From Psychrobium sp. MM17-31 (GTDB taxonomy: Bacteria > Pseudomonadota > Gammaproteobacteria > Enterobacterales > Psychrobiaceae): a stretch of 64,000 bases of DNA. The stretch is taken from assembly GCF_022347785.1 (NCBI RefSeq), contig NZ_JAKRGA010000005.1, positions 289,519-353,518 on the forward strand, written 5' to 3'. The notes beneath the pieces were generated by a model. It saw only the letters and a program-made list of their open reading frames with translations, searched no databases and was not told the origin of the DNA. The position numbers and the translations under genes were made by a program. Shown here piece after piece: positions 28,952 through 38,444 of the stretch. Each line of letters starts with the position of its first letter. The stretch's first letter is position 1.

Positions 28952-28974
28952 AGCGCCGTTTCTACAACGGCGCT
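28952..28974 (+). terminator. Terminator after the S9 peptidase gene
   Basis: Perfect 9-bp stem AGCGCCGTT / AACGGCGCT with a 5-nt loop, 22 bp after the stop codon and between convergent genes. Confidence 0.7.
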
Positions 28975-28982
28975 ACTCGTTA

Positions 28983-29714
28983 TTAATCCTCCTTGGTGAA
29001 GGTCCCCGGAGAAATGGCGTTAATAACTGTCTTAAAAGCCAATGCCCAAAAGAACAGTAAACCAAAGATGTAAAAATACATATCTTGCGTTTGGAACGCG
29101 CGAATACGCGGTTTAAGCAAACGATAGGATAACAGCATGCGCTCATCAGATTTTAACTGATAGATAATACCGTCTTTATGCCAAATGGAGATTGGCGATC
29201 CCGTTGGATATTCGCTTTTGATGGTATTACACATGCGCTGACTGATATCAAAAGCGGTAAAACGGTCAATGTCTGACATCACATCCAAGTCGATATAGCG
29301 GCGCACTTCATCGGTTTCTTCATTTTCAACATCAGTGATAACACACTTCATGCTAGAAACTGTGGTGTCATATTTTCTAACATCGTCCAATGATGTCACC
29401 CAATAATCTTTACCAATCAATAATAATGCCCAAGCGGTAATAATTAATGCGGCACAAATAACAAAGCGGCGACGCTTTTTATTGGCATTGGGTTTAAAGT
29501 CGAGAAAGAAAAGATCTTCTTCGTCATCATCATCGTCGTAATCGTAGTTGTTGATCAGATGATCGGTATTGTTACCGTGTAGATTGCCTGAACGACGTCT
29601 GCGCTCGATCTCGTCGATAAGCGCTTCGTAGTTTTCAGGAAAGCGTTCGGCGTCAATGCGACTTTTAACATCGAGCAGATCTTTAAGAGAATAGGTGGTG
29701 TAATCGACTTTCAC
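28983..29714 (-). CDS. Hypothetical two-pass membrane protein
   Basis: 243 residues. The cytoplasmic N-terminus has a pattern seen in other gammaproteobacterial membrane proteins (YSLKDLLDVKSRID, then NYEALIDEIERRR). An acidic run (DYDDDDDEED, about 58-67) follows. Membrane segments lie near 83-103 and 214-234, with a 110-residue soluble part between them, probably outside. Family not recognised. It is separated from hemN upstream by a strong hairpin, so it needs its own promoter or read-through. Confidence 0.65.
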   Translation of the reverse strand: MKVDYTTYSLKDLLDVKSRIDAERFPENYEALIDEIERRRRSGNLHGNNTDHLINNYDYDDDDDEEDLFFLDFKPNANKKRRRFVICAALIITAWALLLIGKDYWVTSLDDVRKYDTTVSSMKCVITDVENEETDEVRRYIDLDVMSDIDRFTAFDISQRMCNTIKSEYPTGSPISIWHKDGIIYQLKSDERMLLSYRLLKPRIRAFQTQDMYFYIFGLLFFWALAFKTVINAISPGTFTKED

Positions 29715-29734
29715 GGTAAATCCATTTTAAAACA

Positions 29735-29769
29735 GAAGAGGCAGGCTATATAACTTAGCCTGCCTCTTC
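29735..29769 (-). terminator. Terminator after hemN
   Basis: Perfect 14-bp stem GAAGAGGCAGGCTA / TAGCCTGCCTCTTC with a 7-nt loop. Reading leftward (the hemN direction) it is followed by a T-rich stretch. It begins 27 bp beyond the hemN stop. Confidence 0.85.
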
Positions 29770-29795
29770 AACTAAAAATGGAGATTTTAGGTAGC

Positions 29796-31178
29796 TTAAA
29801 TGACTCGCGAGAACTGCTGCTGACGGGCTCTGTCGCGCAAATAAACGTCAAAACACATGCAGATGTTGCGGATTAAAAGTTCGCCTTTTGGTGTCACTTT
29901 TAATGAACGGGTATCATATTTAACTAAATCGTCGTCGATAAACGTTTGAAGTAATTGAAGATCTTCTTTGAAGTATTCCTCAAAGTTAAGATCCCATTGC
30001 GATTCAATCGATCCAAAATCTAACTCGAAGTGACAGATCAATTGTTTAATCACCGCGCGGCGAATAAAGTCATCTTCAGTCAAACCGACACCCTTCCACA
30101 GCGCATTGGATTTTTCATCAACGCTCGAATAATACTGCTTAATATCTTTCTGGTTTTGGGCGTAACATTGACCAATTTGACTGATCGCCGAGACACCTAA
30201 GCCCAACAAATCACATTCAGGTTGCGTGGTGTAACCTTGAAAATTTCGATGTAATTTACCGTTGTTCTGCAAAATCGCTAACTCGTCATCTGGCTTGGCG
30301 AAATGATCCATCCCGATGTACTGATAGCCTGCCGCAACTAATTGATTAATTGTATTTTCCAGAATTTGCAGTTTTTCGCGTGGCGACGGCATATCTTCTT
30401 CTTTTAATTTACGCTGCGCAGCAAAGATATTTGGCAAATGAGCATAGTTAAATACCGATAAGCGATCAGGTGAGAGCTCAATCACGCGTTCGATAGTTTT
30501 AGCAAAAGACTCAGTTGTTTGATGCGGCAGTCCATAAATAAGGTCGATGCTGGTGGACACAAAACCCAGTTCACGAGCGCGCTCGATCATCGCAAAAATA
30601 AAGTCTTCACATTGCTCGCGATTAACTGCTTTTTGCACATCTTTATTGAAGTCTTGTACACCCAGACTAATGCGATTAAAACCTTCTGCGCGCAGGTGAT
30701 CTAGCGTGTCTAATTCAATTTCGCGCGGGTCGATTTCAATAGAGTATTCACCGATTTCGGCGAAGTTAAACTCACTGCGTAATAACTGCACCAGTTTAGA
30801 TATTTGTTCTTTGGTCAAAAACGTTGGTGTACCACCGCCCCAGTGCATTTGGGTCACGGTCTTTTGTTTGAATAGTTGCGCGCGAGCTTTGATTTCACTG
30901 GCGAGATATTCTAAATATTGATCGGCTTTGTGGGCATGACGAGTGATGATTTTGTTACAGCCGCAGTAGTAACAAAGCATGTGACAAAATGGGATATGAA
31001 TATATAAAGACAGCTTGTCATTATCACTATTTTCCACCGCGTTAACGAAATCGCTTTCGCTAAAGTCTTCATTAAACTCTAACGCCGTTGGATATGAGGT
31101 GTATCGCGGACCGCTGTAATTGTATTTTTCAATTAAAGCCTGATCCCATTCTATTGTTTTCTGCACGCTATTGACCAC
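29796..31178 (-). CDS. hemN: Oxygen-independent coproporphyrinogen III oxidase
   Basis: Radical SAM enzyme of anaerobic heme synthesis that converts coproporphyrinogen III to protoporphyrinogen IX. The iron-sulfur motif is Cys65-x3-Cys69-x2-Cys72 plus the HemN-specific Cys74 (FCHMLCYYCGC). GGGTPT and the HemN C-terminal domain follow. 460 residues matches E. coli HemN (457). The start is GTG at 31178 without a clear ribosome site, so the first residues are uncertain. A degenerate FNR-like site is upstream. Confidence 0.95.
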   Translation of the reverse strand: MVNSVQKTIEWDQALIEKYNYSGPRYTSYPTALEFNEDFSESDFVNAVENSDNDKLSLYIHIPFCHMLCYYCGCNKIITRHAHKADQYLEYLASEIKARAQLFKQKTVTQMHWGGGTPTFLTKEQISKLVQLLRSEFNFAEIGEYSIEIDPREIELDTLDHLRAEGFNRISLGVQDFNKDVQKAVNREQCEDFIFAMIERARELGFVSTSIDLIYGLPHQTTESFAKTIERVIELSPDRLSVFNYAHLPNIFAAQRKLKEEDMPSPREKLQILENTINQLVAAGYQYIGMDHFAKPDDELAILQNNGKLHRNFQGYTTQPECDLLGLGVSAISQIGQCYAQNQKDIKQYYSSVDEKSNALWKGVGLTEDDFIRRAVIKQLICHFELDFGSIESQWDLNFEEYFKEDLQLLQTFIDDDLVKYDTRSLKVTPKGELLIRNICMCFDVYLRDRARQQQFSRVI

Positions 31179-31241
31179 TGTTCAATTAAATATTAACTTA
31201 TCTTATAGCTAATAGTATTGCTCAGATCATGATTTGAAATA

Positions 31242-31255
31242 TTGATCGATCGCAA
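31242..31255. promoter_or_regulatory. Possible FNR/CRP-family site in the hemN/TetR gap
   Basis: TTGATCGATCGCAA matches the FNR pattern TTGAT-N4-ATCAA at eight of ten positions and lies 64 bp upstream of the hemN start. hemN is a common target of anaerobic regulators, but the match is imperfect. Confidence 0.3.
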
Positions 31256-31311
31256 TGACACACTCAATAATTTGTCTTGACTCCACAAACTGGCAATGGA
31301 AGGCACGAAAT

Positions 31312-31902
31312 ATGACTACGCGCGCAAATACAGACCAAGAAAAACAGCAAAAACACCAAGCAATCATCGATTCTGCCGCCACTCTATTCCAAGAAAACCT
31401 AACGCTGCCAACAGTGGCCACCATCGCCAAACACTGTAATCAGGCCAAAGGTACGGTTTATCTGTATTTCTCAAGCAAAGAAACTATCTACCTGTCATTG
31501 CTGCAACAACACTACCAAGTGTGGTTTCAAGAGTTAGAGCAAACACTAACCACAACACAAAGCTTAGCCGAACTCCTCAATTGCTTTGTCCGTTACCCAC
31601 TCGACGACGCCCTGTTCTTCCCTTTGGCGAGTCTATCTTGCTCGACCTTAGAACCGGGGTGTGACGAACACGTTAAAAACGAGTATTACCAGTGGTTAAG
31701 TAATCACGCCAACAGCATTGCCACACAAATTCACCAACAATTCCCAATGCTAAATCAAGCGCAAGCACTGTCGCTATACAACGATTCACACGCACTTATT
31801 TTGGGATTGTGGCAACAACGTCAACGCCAAACCGACGAAGATTTCCAAGCACATATCAAGGCTGCCCTAGCGCGATTGTGGAAAGGTTACTTTGCTAAAT
31901 AG
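31312..31902 (+). CDS. TetR/AcrR family regulator
   Basis: 196 residues from the ATG at 31312 (GGAAGG nine bases upstream); an in-frame ATG at 31255 is less likely. The N-terminal helix-turn-helix reads IAKHCNQAKGTVYLYFSSKETIY. The C-terminal ligand domain is not informative. It is divergent from hemN and transcribed toward moaA after a 137-bp gap. Target genes unknown. Confidence 0.85.
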   Translation: MTTRANTDQEKQQKHQAIIDSAATLFQENLTLPTVATIAKHCNQAKGTVYLYFSSKETIYLSLLQQHYQVWFQELEQTLTTTQSLAELLNCFVRYPLDDALFFPLASLSCSTLEPGCDEHVKNEYYQWLSNHANSIATQIHQQFPMLNQAQALSLYNDSHALILGLWQQRQRQTDEDFQAHIKAALARLWKGYFAK

Positions 31903-32039
31903 TCTTTATTTAGCTGGGTAATTGAAATATTCCCTTACCAACACTGTTCTAATAGTTTGAAGCTGATCCACTGACACTATCAACAACATTTGCTATGGTG
32001 ACATATCAGCACTTTATTTGATTAACTTCAGGCTACTCG

Positions 32040-33017
32040 ATGCAACTAAGCGATAACTTTGGCCGTAAATTTTATTATTTACGCCTCTCAATAACGGACG
32101 TTTGCAATTTCAAATGCGAATATTGCTTGCCGGACGGTTATCAGCACAAAAGCAAAGCCTGTTTCTTATCGGTTAATGAAATACGACGTACAGTTGAAGC
32201 CTTTGCCAAGGTCGGCACTCAAAAGGTTAGAATTACTGGTGGCGAGCCGGGATTACGCAAAGATTTACCGCAAATTATTCGCGCGATTAAAAATATCGAC
32301 GGGATTAAAAAAATCGCCATGACAACAAATGGCTATAACCTAGCGAAACACGCGCAAGCGTGGAAGGATGCTGGACTTAATCAAATCAATATTAGCGTCG
32401 ATAGTCTCACGCCACATCTGTTTAACAAGATAACCGGTGTCAATCGCTTCGACGATGTGATGCGTGGTATCGATAAAGCCCTTGAAGTAGGCTTTGACAA
32501 AATCAAACTCAACTCAGTACTAATCAAAGAGTTTAACGACAACGAATTACAACAATTTCTAGCCTTTATTAAAGATCGTAATATCGAAATGCGCTTTATT
32601 GAGCTCATGGAATGCGGCGAAACTAGTCAGTTCTTCAATCAACATCATTTATCTGGCGATGGCATTAAAACCTTTTTACAGGCGCAAGGTTGGGTACAAC
32701 AACTGCGTGCCAAGGACGATGGGCCAGCGCAGGTTTATTCACATCACAATTATCAAGGCAGCCTTGGTTTAATTCAGCCCTACGCTAAAGATTTTTGCGA
32801 GACCTGTAATCGACTACGCGTGAGTGCGTTAGGTAAAATGCACCTATGTTTGTTTGGTGAAGCTGGCGTTGAAATTCGTGATTTAATACAAGAAGATACA
32901 CAACAAGATGCGCTGATTGAGCGATTGCATCAAGCAGTACAAACCAAAGAAGTTAGCCATTATTTACAACAAGGCAATACGGGAGCAACTCCCCACCTAG
33001 CCTCAATTGGCGGTTAA
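32040..33017 (+). CDS. moaA: GTP 3',8-cyclase
   Basis: Radical SAM enzyme of the first molybdopterin step (GTP to cyclic pterin precursor). The N-terminal cluster ligands are Cys22, Cys26 and Cys29 (CNFKCEYC). The C-terminal cluster motif is FCETCNRLR with a later cysteine in MHLCLFG. It ends in the essential Gly-Gly. 325 residues is normal. First gene of a six-gene molybdenum operon. MoaC, the partner for this step, is not in the window. Confidence 0.95.
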   Translation: MQLSDNFGRKFYYLRLSITDVCNFKCEYCLPDGYQHKSKACFLSVNEIRRTVEAFAKVGTQKVRITGGEPGLRKDLPQIIRAIKNIDGIKKIAMTTNGYNLAKHAQAWKDAGLNQINISVDSLTPHLFNKITGVNRFDDVMRGIDKALEVGFDKIKLNSVLIKEFNDNELQQFLAFIKDRNIEMRFIELMECGETSQFFNQHHLSGDGIKTFLQAQGWVQQLRAKDDGPAQVYSHHNYQGSLGLIQPYAKDFCETCNRLRVSALGKMHLCLFGEAGVEIRDLIQEDTQQDALIERLHQAVQTKEVSHYLQQGNTGATPHLASIGG

Positions 33018-33027
33018 AGGAACCACT

Positions 33028-33279
33028 ATGTTATCCATTGTGTTTTTCGCACAAACTCGAGAAATTATCGGCCAAGACGAACTGAAACTAGATTTCGAAT
33101 CTCGTTTTAGCAATTTAGAAACCTTACGCAGCCATCTCGCCGCTATCAATGACAAATGGGATTTAGCCCTCACCCGCGACAAACTGCTTGTGGCGGTTAA
33201 TCAAGAAATGAGCCCGTGGAATACCGTCATTAAAGATGGCGATGAAGTCGCCTTTTTCCCACCGGTAACAGGCGGCTAA
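33028..33279 (+). CDS. moaD: Molybdopterin synthase sulfur carrier subunit
   Basis: 83 residues with a ubiquitin-like fold ending in the required Gly-Gly (FFPPVTGG), which is thiocarboxylated to donate sulfur. From the ATG at 33028 (AAAGGA upstream) it has the normal length; an in-frame start at 33007 would overlap moaA. Followed after 2 bp by moaE, its catalytic partner. Confidence 0.92.
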   Translation: MLSIVFFAQTREIIGQDELKLDFESRFSNLETLRSHLAAINDKWDLALTRDKLLVAVNQEMSPWNTVIKDGDEVAFFPPVTGG

Positions 33280-33281
33280 TC

Positions 33282-33752
33282 GTGATTAGTGTACAAACTG
33301 ACGACTTTGATATCGCCGCGCTTTATCAGCAAATTACTGCTAAAGATAACAATCCGTTGGGCTATGGTGCCATAGTCACCTTTGTCGGCAAGGTGCGTGA
33401 TTTCAATCTAGAACAAAGCGTTAGTAATTTAACACTCGAACACTATCCGGGTATGACAGAAAAAGCTCTAGCTAAAATCAGTGAGCAAGCACAAGCCCGT
33501 TGGCCAATAGCTACGCCATTAATTGTTCATCGCGTTGGCGAACTCACTCCCGGCGATCAAATTGTTTATATCGGCGTTGCTAGTGCCCATCGCAAAACCG
33601 CTTTCGAAGCCTGTGAGTTCATTATCGACTATTTAAAAACCCAAGCGCCATTTTGGAAAAAAGAGTCCGACGGAAAAACCGAAACTTGGTTAAATGAGCG
33701 TGAGTCAGATCATCATGCAGCCGCAAAATGGAAAAAGAACAGTGGTCAGTAA
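33282..33752 (+). CDS. moaE: Molybdopterin synthase catalytic subunit
   Basis: 156 residues from a GTG start. The family pattern is visible as GAIVTFVGKVRD near residue 29, EHYPGM, VHRVGELTPGD, and the APFWKKE lysine region that binds pterin. It forms a heterotetramer with MoaD and converts the cyclic precursor to molybdopterin. GTG is chosen because it lies 3 bp after the moaD stop; no ATG is available nearby. Confidence 0.93.
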   Translation: MISVQTDDFDIAALYQQITAKDNNPLGYGAIVTFVGKVRDFNLEQSVSNLTLEHYPGMTEKALAKISEQAQARWPIATPLIVHRVGELTPGDQIVYIGVASAHRKTAFEACEFIIDYLKTQAPFWKKESDGKTETWLNERESDHHAAAKWKKNSGQ

Positions 33753-33753
33753 C

Positions 33754-34506
33754 ATGGTGAAATGGCTATTAGGAGTTTCGTTCGCCGTATGCACTTTTTT
33801 AGCACATAGCGGAGAAATAAAAGTAGCCGTTGCCGCCAACTTTAAAACAACAGCACAAATAATCACTGAAAATTTCCAGCAAAAAACTGGCCATAAAGTT
33901 ACCTTGATTACAGCATCGAGTAGCGCGCTGGCTAATCAAATTTTTCACGATGCACCATATGATATTTTTCTCAGTGCCGATCTATCAAGACCACAATGGC
34001 TTATAAAAAATAACAAGGCTGATGCTAACTCGCTAATCCTTTATGCCACCGGCCAATTAGCTTTCTTCAGTCAAAAATATTCAGTCGCGTCCTTAGAAGA
34101 CCTTAAAAACACCTTGAAATTGCAGACAGGTAAGTTAGCAATTGCAAACCCCAAGTTTGCACCATATGGAAAATCAGCTAAAGAACTAATCAGTTCATTA
34201 GGCATAAATGACGCTTTAGTAAATAAACTAGTGCTGGGAAACAACGTTATTCAGGCATTACAATTTGTGCAAAGTGCTAACGCTGAATCTGGCCTAGTTT
34301 CAGTTAGTCAGCTGCTAGAGTCTGGCGCTGAGCAACACTACTTTATTATTCCCAAACAGCTTCATTCACCAATCAACCAATTCGCGGTGCTCACCAACCA
34401 CGGAAAAAATAATCAGCTCGCCAAACAGTATTTAGATTACTTAACGCAAGATAGTAAAACAGTCATTTCAAACAAAGGTTACTTAACTGGAGTTAACAAT
34501 GACTAA
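33754..34506 (+). CDS. modA: Molybdate-binding periplasmic protein
   Basis: 250 residues with a signal peptide (MVKWLLGVSFAVCTFLAHS). The mature part starts with VAVAANFKTTAQII and has the TASSSALANQI segment whose serines bind the oxyanion. It delivers molybdate to ModBC. The ATG at 33754 is one base after the moaE stop; a longer in-frame start inside moaE would bury the signal peptide. Overlaps modB by 8 bp. Confidence 0.92.
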   Translation: MVKWLLGVSFAVCTFLAHSGEIKVAVAANFKTTAQIITENFQQKTGHKVTLITASSSALANQIFHDAPYDIFLSADLSRPQWLIKNNKADANSLILYATGQLAFFSQKYSVASLEDLKNTLKLQTGKLAIANPKFAPYGKSAKELISSLGINDALVNKLVLGNNVIQALQFVQSANAESGLVSVSQLLESGAEQHYFIIPKQLHSPINQFAVLTNHGKNNQLAKQYLDYLTQDSKTVISNKGYLTGVNND

Positions 34507-35170
34507 CGATTTACAAGCGTTATGGCTCACTCTAAAACTGGCTTTTTTAACCACTATTATCTTACTGACCATTAGTCCGTTCATTGCTTGGTGGTTAGCA
34601 AAGAGTAAAAGTAAAACACGACCATTTTTTGAAGCCTTAGTCGCCCTGCCGTTAGTATTGCCACCTACAGTATTAGGCTTTTATTTATTACTGGCTTTTT
34701 CTCCAAACTATTTACCCGGTCAGCTATGGCAATCTATGACTGGCACTACACTGGCATTTAGCTTTAGCGGCCTATTAATAGGCTCAATCATTTATTCACT
34801 GCCCTTTGTTGTACAACCGCTGCAAGCAGGCTTTGTAACCTTGGGTAATAAAGAATTAGAAGCAGCTAAAACCCTTGGTATGAGCCGTTGGCAAACCATA
34901 AAGCACATCATAGTGCCGATGACTAAACGCAGTTTTTTACTCGCAGCAGTCATGGGATTTGCCCACACCTTAGGTGAATTCGGCGTAGTACTAATGATTG
35001 GCGGTAATATCCCCGGCGAAACACAGGTATTGGCCATTAGCTTATTCGAGCACGTCGAAGCTTTTGAATATCAACAAGCCCACACCATCGCTGGCGGCTT
35101 ATTAATTAGCTCGTTAGTAATGTTGGTGTTGATTTACGCATTCCTTCAAAACAAGGATGCAAAACCATGA
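34499..35170 (+). CDS. modB: Molybdate ABC transporter permease
   Basis: 223 residues with about five membrane segments. The ATPase-contacting EAA loop reads EAAKTLGMSRWQTIKHIIVP (about residues 121-140). Next to modA and modC with overlaps of 8 and 4 bp, so synthesis is coupled. Confidence 0.94.
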   Translation: MTNDLQALWLTLKLAFLTTIILLTISPFIAWWLAKSKSKTRPFFEALVALPLVLPPTVLGFYLLLAFSPNYLPGQLWQSMTGTTLAFSFSGLLIGSIIYSLPFVVQPLQAGFVTLGNKELEAAKTLGMSRWQTIKHIIVPMTKRSFLLAAVMGFAHTLGEFGVVLMIGGNIPGETQVLAISLFEHVEAFEYQQAHTIAGGLLISSLVMLVLIYAFLQNKDAKP

Positions 35171-35934
35171 CCTTAAAACTCAACATTCAACAACCTCTCG
35201 CTCATTTCGACCTCGACATAAATGTCGAACTTAATGCTGATGGCATTATCGGCCTATTCGGCCAATCAGGTAGCGGTAAAACAAACTTACTCAGAGCTAT
35301 TGCAGGGCTTAACGAATCAAGCCGTGGAAATATTGTTTTTAATAGTCATCACTGGGCGTTAAGCAGTGAACACGCTTGCCGTGTAGGCATGGTATTTCAA
35401 GACAGCCGCCTGTTTAATCACTTAACAGTGGCGCAAAATATAGAGATAGTTAATCAACTCGATTTAGCAGCCTTAGAATCATTGATTAGTGATTTTGGAG
35501 TAGCTCCGTTATTAGATAAGCGCTGTAATTTGTTATCAGCAGGTCAACAGCAACGCGTCGCTATAGTGCGCAGTCTTGCTGCAAAGCCCGACTTGCTATT
35601 ACTCGACGAGCCACTATCAGCACTAGACGACACCGCTAAGCAGCAGCTAATGCTCGCGCTTAAAAACTACAGTCAGCAACAGCAATTAGTGATGATTTAC
35701 GTTAGCCATCACATCGATGAAATCCATTTTTTATGCGATGAGCTGATGCTAATTGAGCAAGGGAACATTACCGATAGCGGTGATTGCCAGCAACTTCTCA
35801 AGCGCCACCAGCTATTACCTCATACTAGCCAAGTGCTTGATATTGATGAAAGCAGCAAGCAAATTACCCTGCAACTTACCGACGAAGCCTTTGCGCAATT
35901 GGCATCGCAATCGGCTATCAAGCTTAGTAAATAA
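35167..35934 (+). CDS. modC: Molybdate ABC transporter ATP-binding protein, short form
   Basis: 255 residues. Walker A GQSGSGKT, signature LSAGQQQRV and Walker B LLLLDEPLSALD are present. E. coli ModC is about 352 residues with a C-terminal molybdate-binding (Mop) domain; this protein ends soon after the ATPase core with only a short tail, so it lacks the full Mop domain and probably its feedback inhibition. Last gene of the moa-mod operon. Confidence 0.9.
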   Translation: MTLKLNIQQPLAHFDLDINVELNADGIIGLFGQSGSGKTNLLRAIAGLNESSRGNIVFNSHHWALSSEHACRVGMVFQDSRLFNHLTVAQNIEIVNQLDLAALESLISDFGVAPLLDKRCNLLSAGQQQRVAIVRSLAAKPDLLLLDEPLSALDDTAKQQLMLALKNYSQQQQLVMIYVSHHIDEIHFLCDELMLIEQGNITDSGDCQQLLKRHQLLPHTSQVLDIDESSKQITLQLTDEAFAQLASQSAIKLSK

Positions 35935-36024
35935 CATCATTCATCACAGCTCGAGAGTCGTTAACTAGCGCCCACTGGCTTGGATAAGCTATAATTCGCC
36001 CACTTTGATAACGCGAATCCCATC

Positions 36025-38358
36025 ATGAAAAAGCCAATTGAAAAGCCAACCGCGCCACCAATTCACGAATACCCAAGATATTGGGCGGAGTGTTATGGCA
36101 CAGCGCCGTTTTTGCCAACATCACGCAAAGAAATGGACAAATTAGGCTGGGATAGCTGCGACATCATCATCGTTTCAGGCGACGCCTATGTCGATCATCC
36201 AAGCTTTGGCATGGCGGTAATTGGCCGTGTATTAGAAGCCCAAGGTTATCGTGTAGGCATAATTGCTCAGCCTGATTGGCACAGTAAAGATGCCTTTATG
36301 GAGCTGGGTAAACCGAACCTATTCTTCGGTGTGACTGCCGGTAACATGGATTCGATGATTAATCGCTACACCGCCGATCGCAAGATTCGTCACGATGATG
36401 CCTACACGCCAAATAACGAAGGCGGTAAGCGACCTGATCGCGCAGTTTTACAATATTCACAACGTTGTCGCGAAGCCTACAAAGACGTGCCTATCGTATT
36501 AGGTGGTATCGAAGCCAGCTTGCGCCGTTTAGCACATTATGACTACTGGTCAGATAAAGTACGCCGTTCGGTATTATTCGACGCCAAAGCCGATATTCTG
36601 CTGTTTGGTAACGCCGAACGCGCCCTTGTGGAACTGGCTTATCGCATCGCTAACAAGACGCCAGTTAGCGAAATTACCGATATTGCTGGTACCGCAATCA
36701 TCGTCAAAGAAGTACCGGAAGGCTTTAAAGAAATAGATTCGTCGCGTATTGAAAAACCACATAAGTCTCACGTAAAACCGATGATAAATCCGTATGAAAC
36801 CGAAACGGATTGTAAAAATGACACCGACAAAGCGCCTGAAGAAGCCAAGGCACAAGTCATCACGGTAAGACCATCGCGTCACGACTCAAATACCACGGTA
36901 GTGCGTTTGCCATCGTTTGAGAAATTGCAAAATGACCGTGTGTTATACGCCCACGCATCACGCATTATGCACCTTGAAGTAAATCCATACTCAGGGCGCG
37001 CGCTTATCCAGCAACACGGCGATCGCCACTTGTGGGTTAACAAGGCGCCAATTCCGTTAACTACCGAAGAAATGGATTTTGTGTTTGGCCTCCAATACGC
37101 TCGTGTACCGCATCCTAAATACGGCAAGGCTAAAATCCCTGCTTACGACATGATTAAAACCTCGGTTAATATCATGCGTGGCTGTTTTGGTGGCTGTTCG
37201 TTCTGTTCTATTACCGAGCACGAGGGCCGTGTAATTCAAAGTCGTTCGAAAGAATCAATCTTGAACGAGCTTGGTGAAATTCGCGATAAAGTTCCGGGCT
37301 TTACTGGCACTATTTCCGACTTAGGCGGCCCAACCGCCAACATGTATCGCCTTGGTTGTAGCGATCCCAAAGCAGAAATTAACTGTCGTCATCCATCTTG
37401 TGTGTTCCCAAAAATCTGTAGCAAGCTCGATACTGACCACAAGCACACCATAGATTTATATCGCGAAGCTCGAAAAGTTCGCGGCATTAAGAAAATCTTA
37501 ATAGCCTCAGGTGTACGTTACGATCTGGCAGTTGAGTCCCCAGAGTACGTTAAAGAGCTGGTGCAAAATCACGTTGGTGGTTACCTAAAAATAGCGCCAG
37601 AGCACACGGAAAAACGCACCCTAGACTTGATGATGAAGCCAGAGATGAAAGCTTACGACAAGTTTAAGGAAATGTTCTATCAGTACAGTGAAGAAGCGGG
37701 TAAAAAGCAGTACATGATCCCGTACTTTATCTCGGCGCATCCGGGCAGTACCGACGAAGACATGCTGAATTTAGCACTGTGGCTTAAAGCCAATGATTTC
37801 GAGTGTGACCAAGTACAAAACTTCTACCCATCGCCAATGTGTAACGCAACGGCAATGTATCACTCGGAAACCAATCCGCTGAAAAAGGTGAAATACAAGA
37901 AAAATGGCGAAGAGCTGTTTGTCGCGAAAGGCGAACGTCAACGCCGCCTACACAAGGCATTCTTGCGTTATCACGACCCAGAAAACTGGCCGCTATTACG
38001 CTCGGCGCTAAAACGCATGGGCATGAAGTACCTTATCGGTACTAAGAAGCACTGTTTAGTACCAGACGAGCACGAAGAAGCCCGTGTAGCCGCCACCCTG
38101 CGTAGCCGTGAATCAAGCCGTCATGGCAACAAACGCTTTGCAACAAAGAACCCGAAACAACCGGATATTAGAAGCGACAAACCAACTTTTGGCAAAGGCA
38201 AAGGGAAATCGGTTTACAGTGATAAGGCAGCGACTGGTAATCAGCCAAGCAATAAACCAGCGAAGAAAAAGGTTAAGCCGAAAGCGAAACCAAATCAGCG
38301 CAAACGCTCATCTCTAGCTGGCAAGCCAGCACTGGGAGCAAGGCCTGATAGGGTTTAA
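36025..38358 (+). CDS. ygiQ: YgiQ family radical SAM protein
   Basis: 777 residues, the usual size for the family. An N-terminal cobalamin-binding-like domain ([17 protein letters not shown]) precedes the radical SAM core with the cluster cysteines in [10 protein letters not shown] near residues 388-395. A basic tail rich in Lys and Pro closes the protein. Reaction unknown in vivo. It is monocistronic, ending at a strong bidirectional terminator. Confidence 0.93.
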   Translation: MKKPIEKPTAPPIHEYPRYWAECYGTAPFLPTSRKEMDKLGWDSCDIIIVSGDAYVDHPSFGMAVIGRVLEAQGYRVGIIAQPDWHSKDAFMELGKPNLFFGVTAGNMDSMINRYTADRKIRHDDAYTPNNEGGKRPDRAVLQYSQRCREAYKDVPIVLGGIEASLRRLAHYDYWSDKVRRSVLFDAKADILLFGNAERALVELAYRIANKTPVSEITDIAGTAIIVKEVPEGFKEIDSSRIEKPHKSHVKPMINPYETETDCKNDTDKAPEEAKAQVITVRPSRHDSNTTVVRLPSFEKLQNDRVLYAHASRIMHLEVNPYSGRALIQQHGDRHLWVNKAPIPLTTEEMDFVFGLQYARVPHPKYGKAKIPAYDMIKTSVNIMRGCFGGCSFCSITEHEGRVIQSRSKESILNELGEIRDKVPGFTGTISDLGGPTANMYRLGCSDPKAEINCRHPSCVFPKICSKLDTDHKHTIDLYREARKVRGIKKILIASGVRYDLAVESPEYVKELVQNHVGGYLKIAPEHTEKRTLDLMMKPEMKAYDKFKEMFYQYSEEAGKKQYMIPYFISAHPGSTDEDMLNLALWLKANDFECDQVQNFYPSPMCNATAMYHSETNPLKKVKYKKNGEELFVAKGERQRRLHKAFLRYHDPENWPLLRSALKRMGMKYLIGTKKHCLVPDEHEEARVAATLRSRESSRHGNKRFATKNPKQPDIRSDKPTFGKGKGKSVYSDKAATGNQPSNKPAKKKVKPKAKPNQRKRSSLAGKPALGARPDRV

Positions 38359-38377
38359 CTCTCGATACTGAAGAACT

Positions 38378-38415
38378 AAAAAACCGAGTTTAGTTAATTC
38401 TAAACTCGGTTTTTT
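38378..38415. terminator. Bidirectional terminator between ygiQ and the TPR protein gene
   Basis: Perfect 16-bp stem beginning AAAAAACCGAG and ending CTCGGTTTTTT with a 6-nt loop. The A and T ends serve both convergent genes. Confidence 0.92.
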
Positions 38416-38444
38416 AATTTATATTTTGTGTGCTTACTTGCTAA

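Noticed and set aside
31903-32039. Molybdenum-cofactor riboswitch before moaA
   Set aside because: I could not build the expected multi-stem structure in this 137-bp gap.
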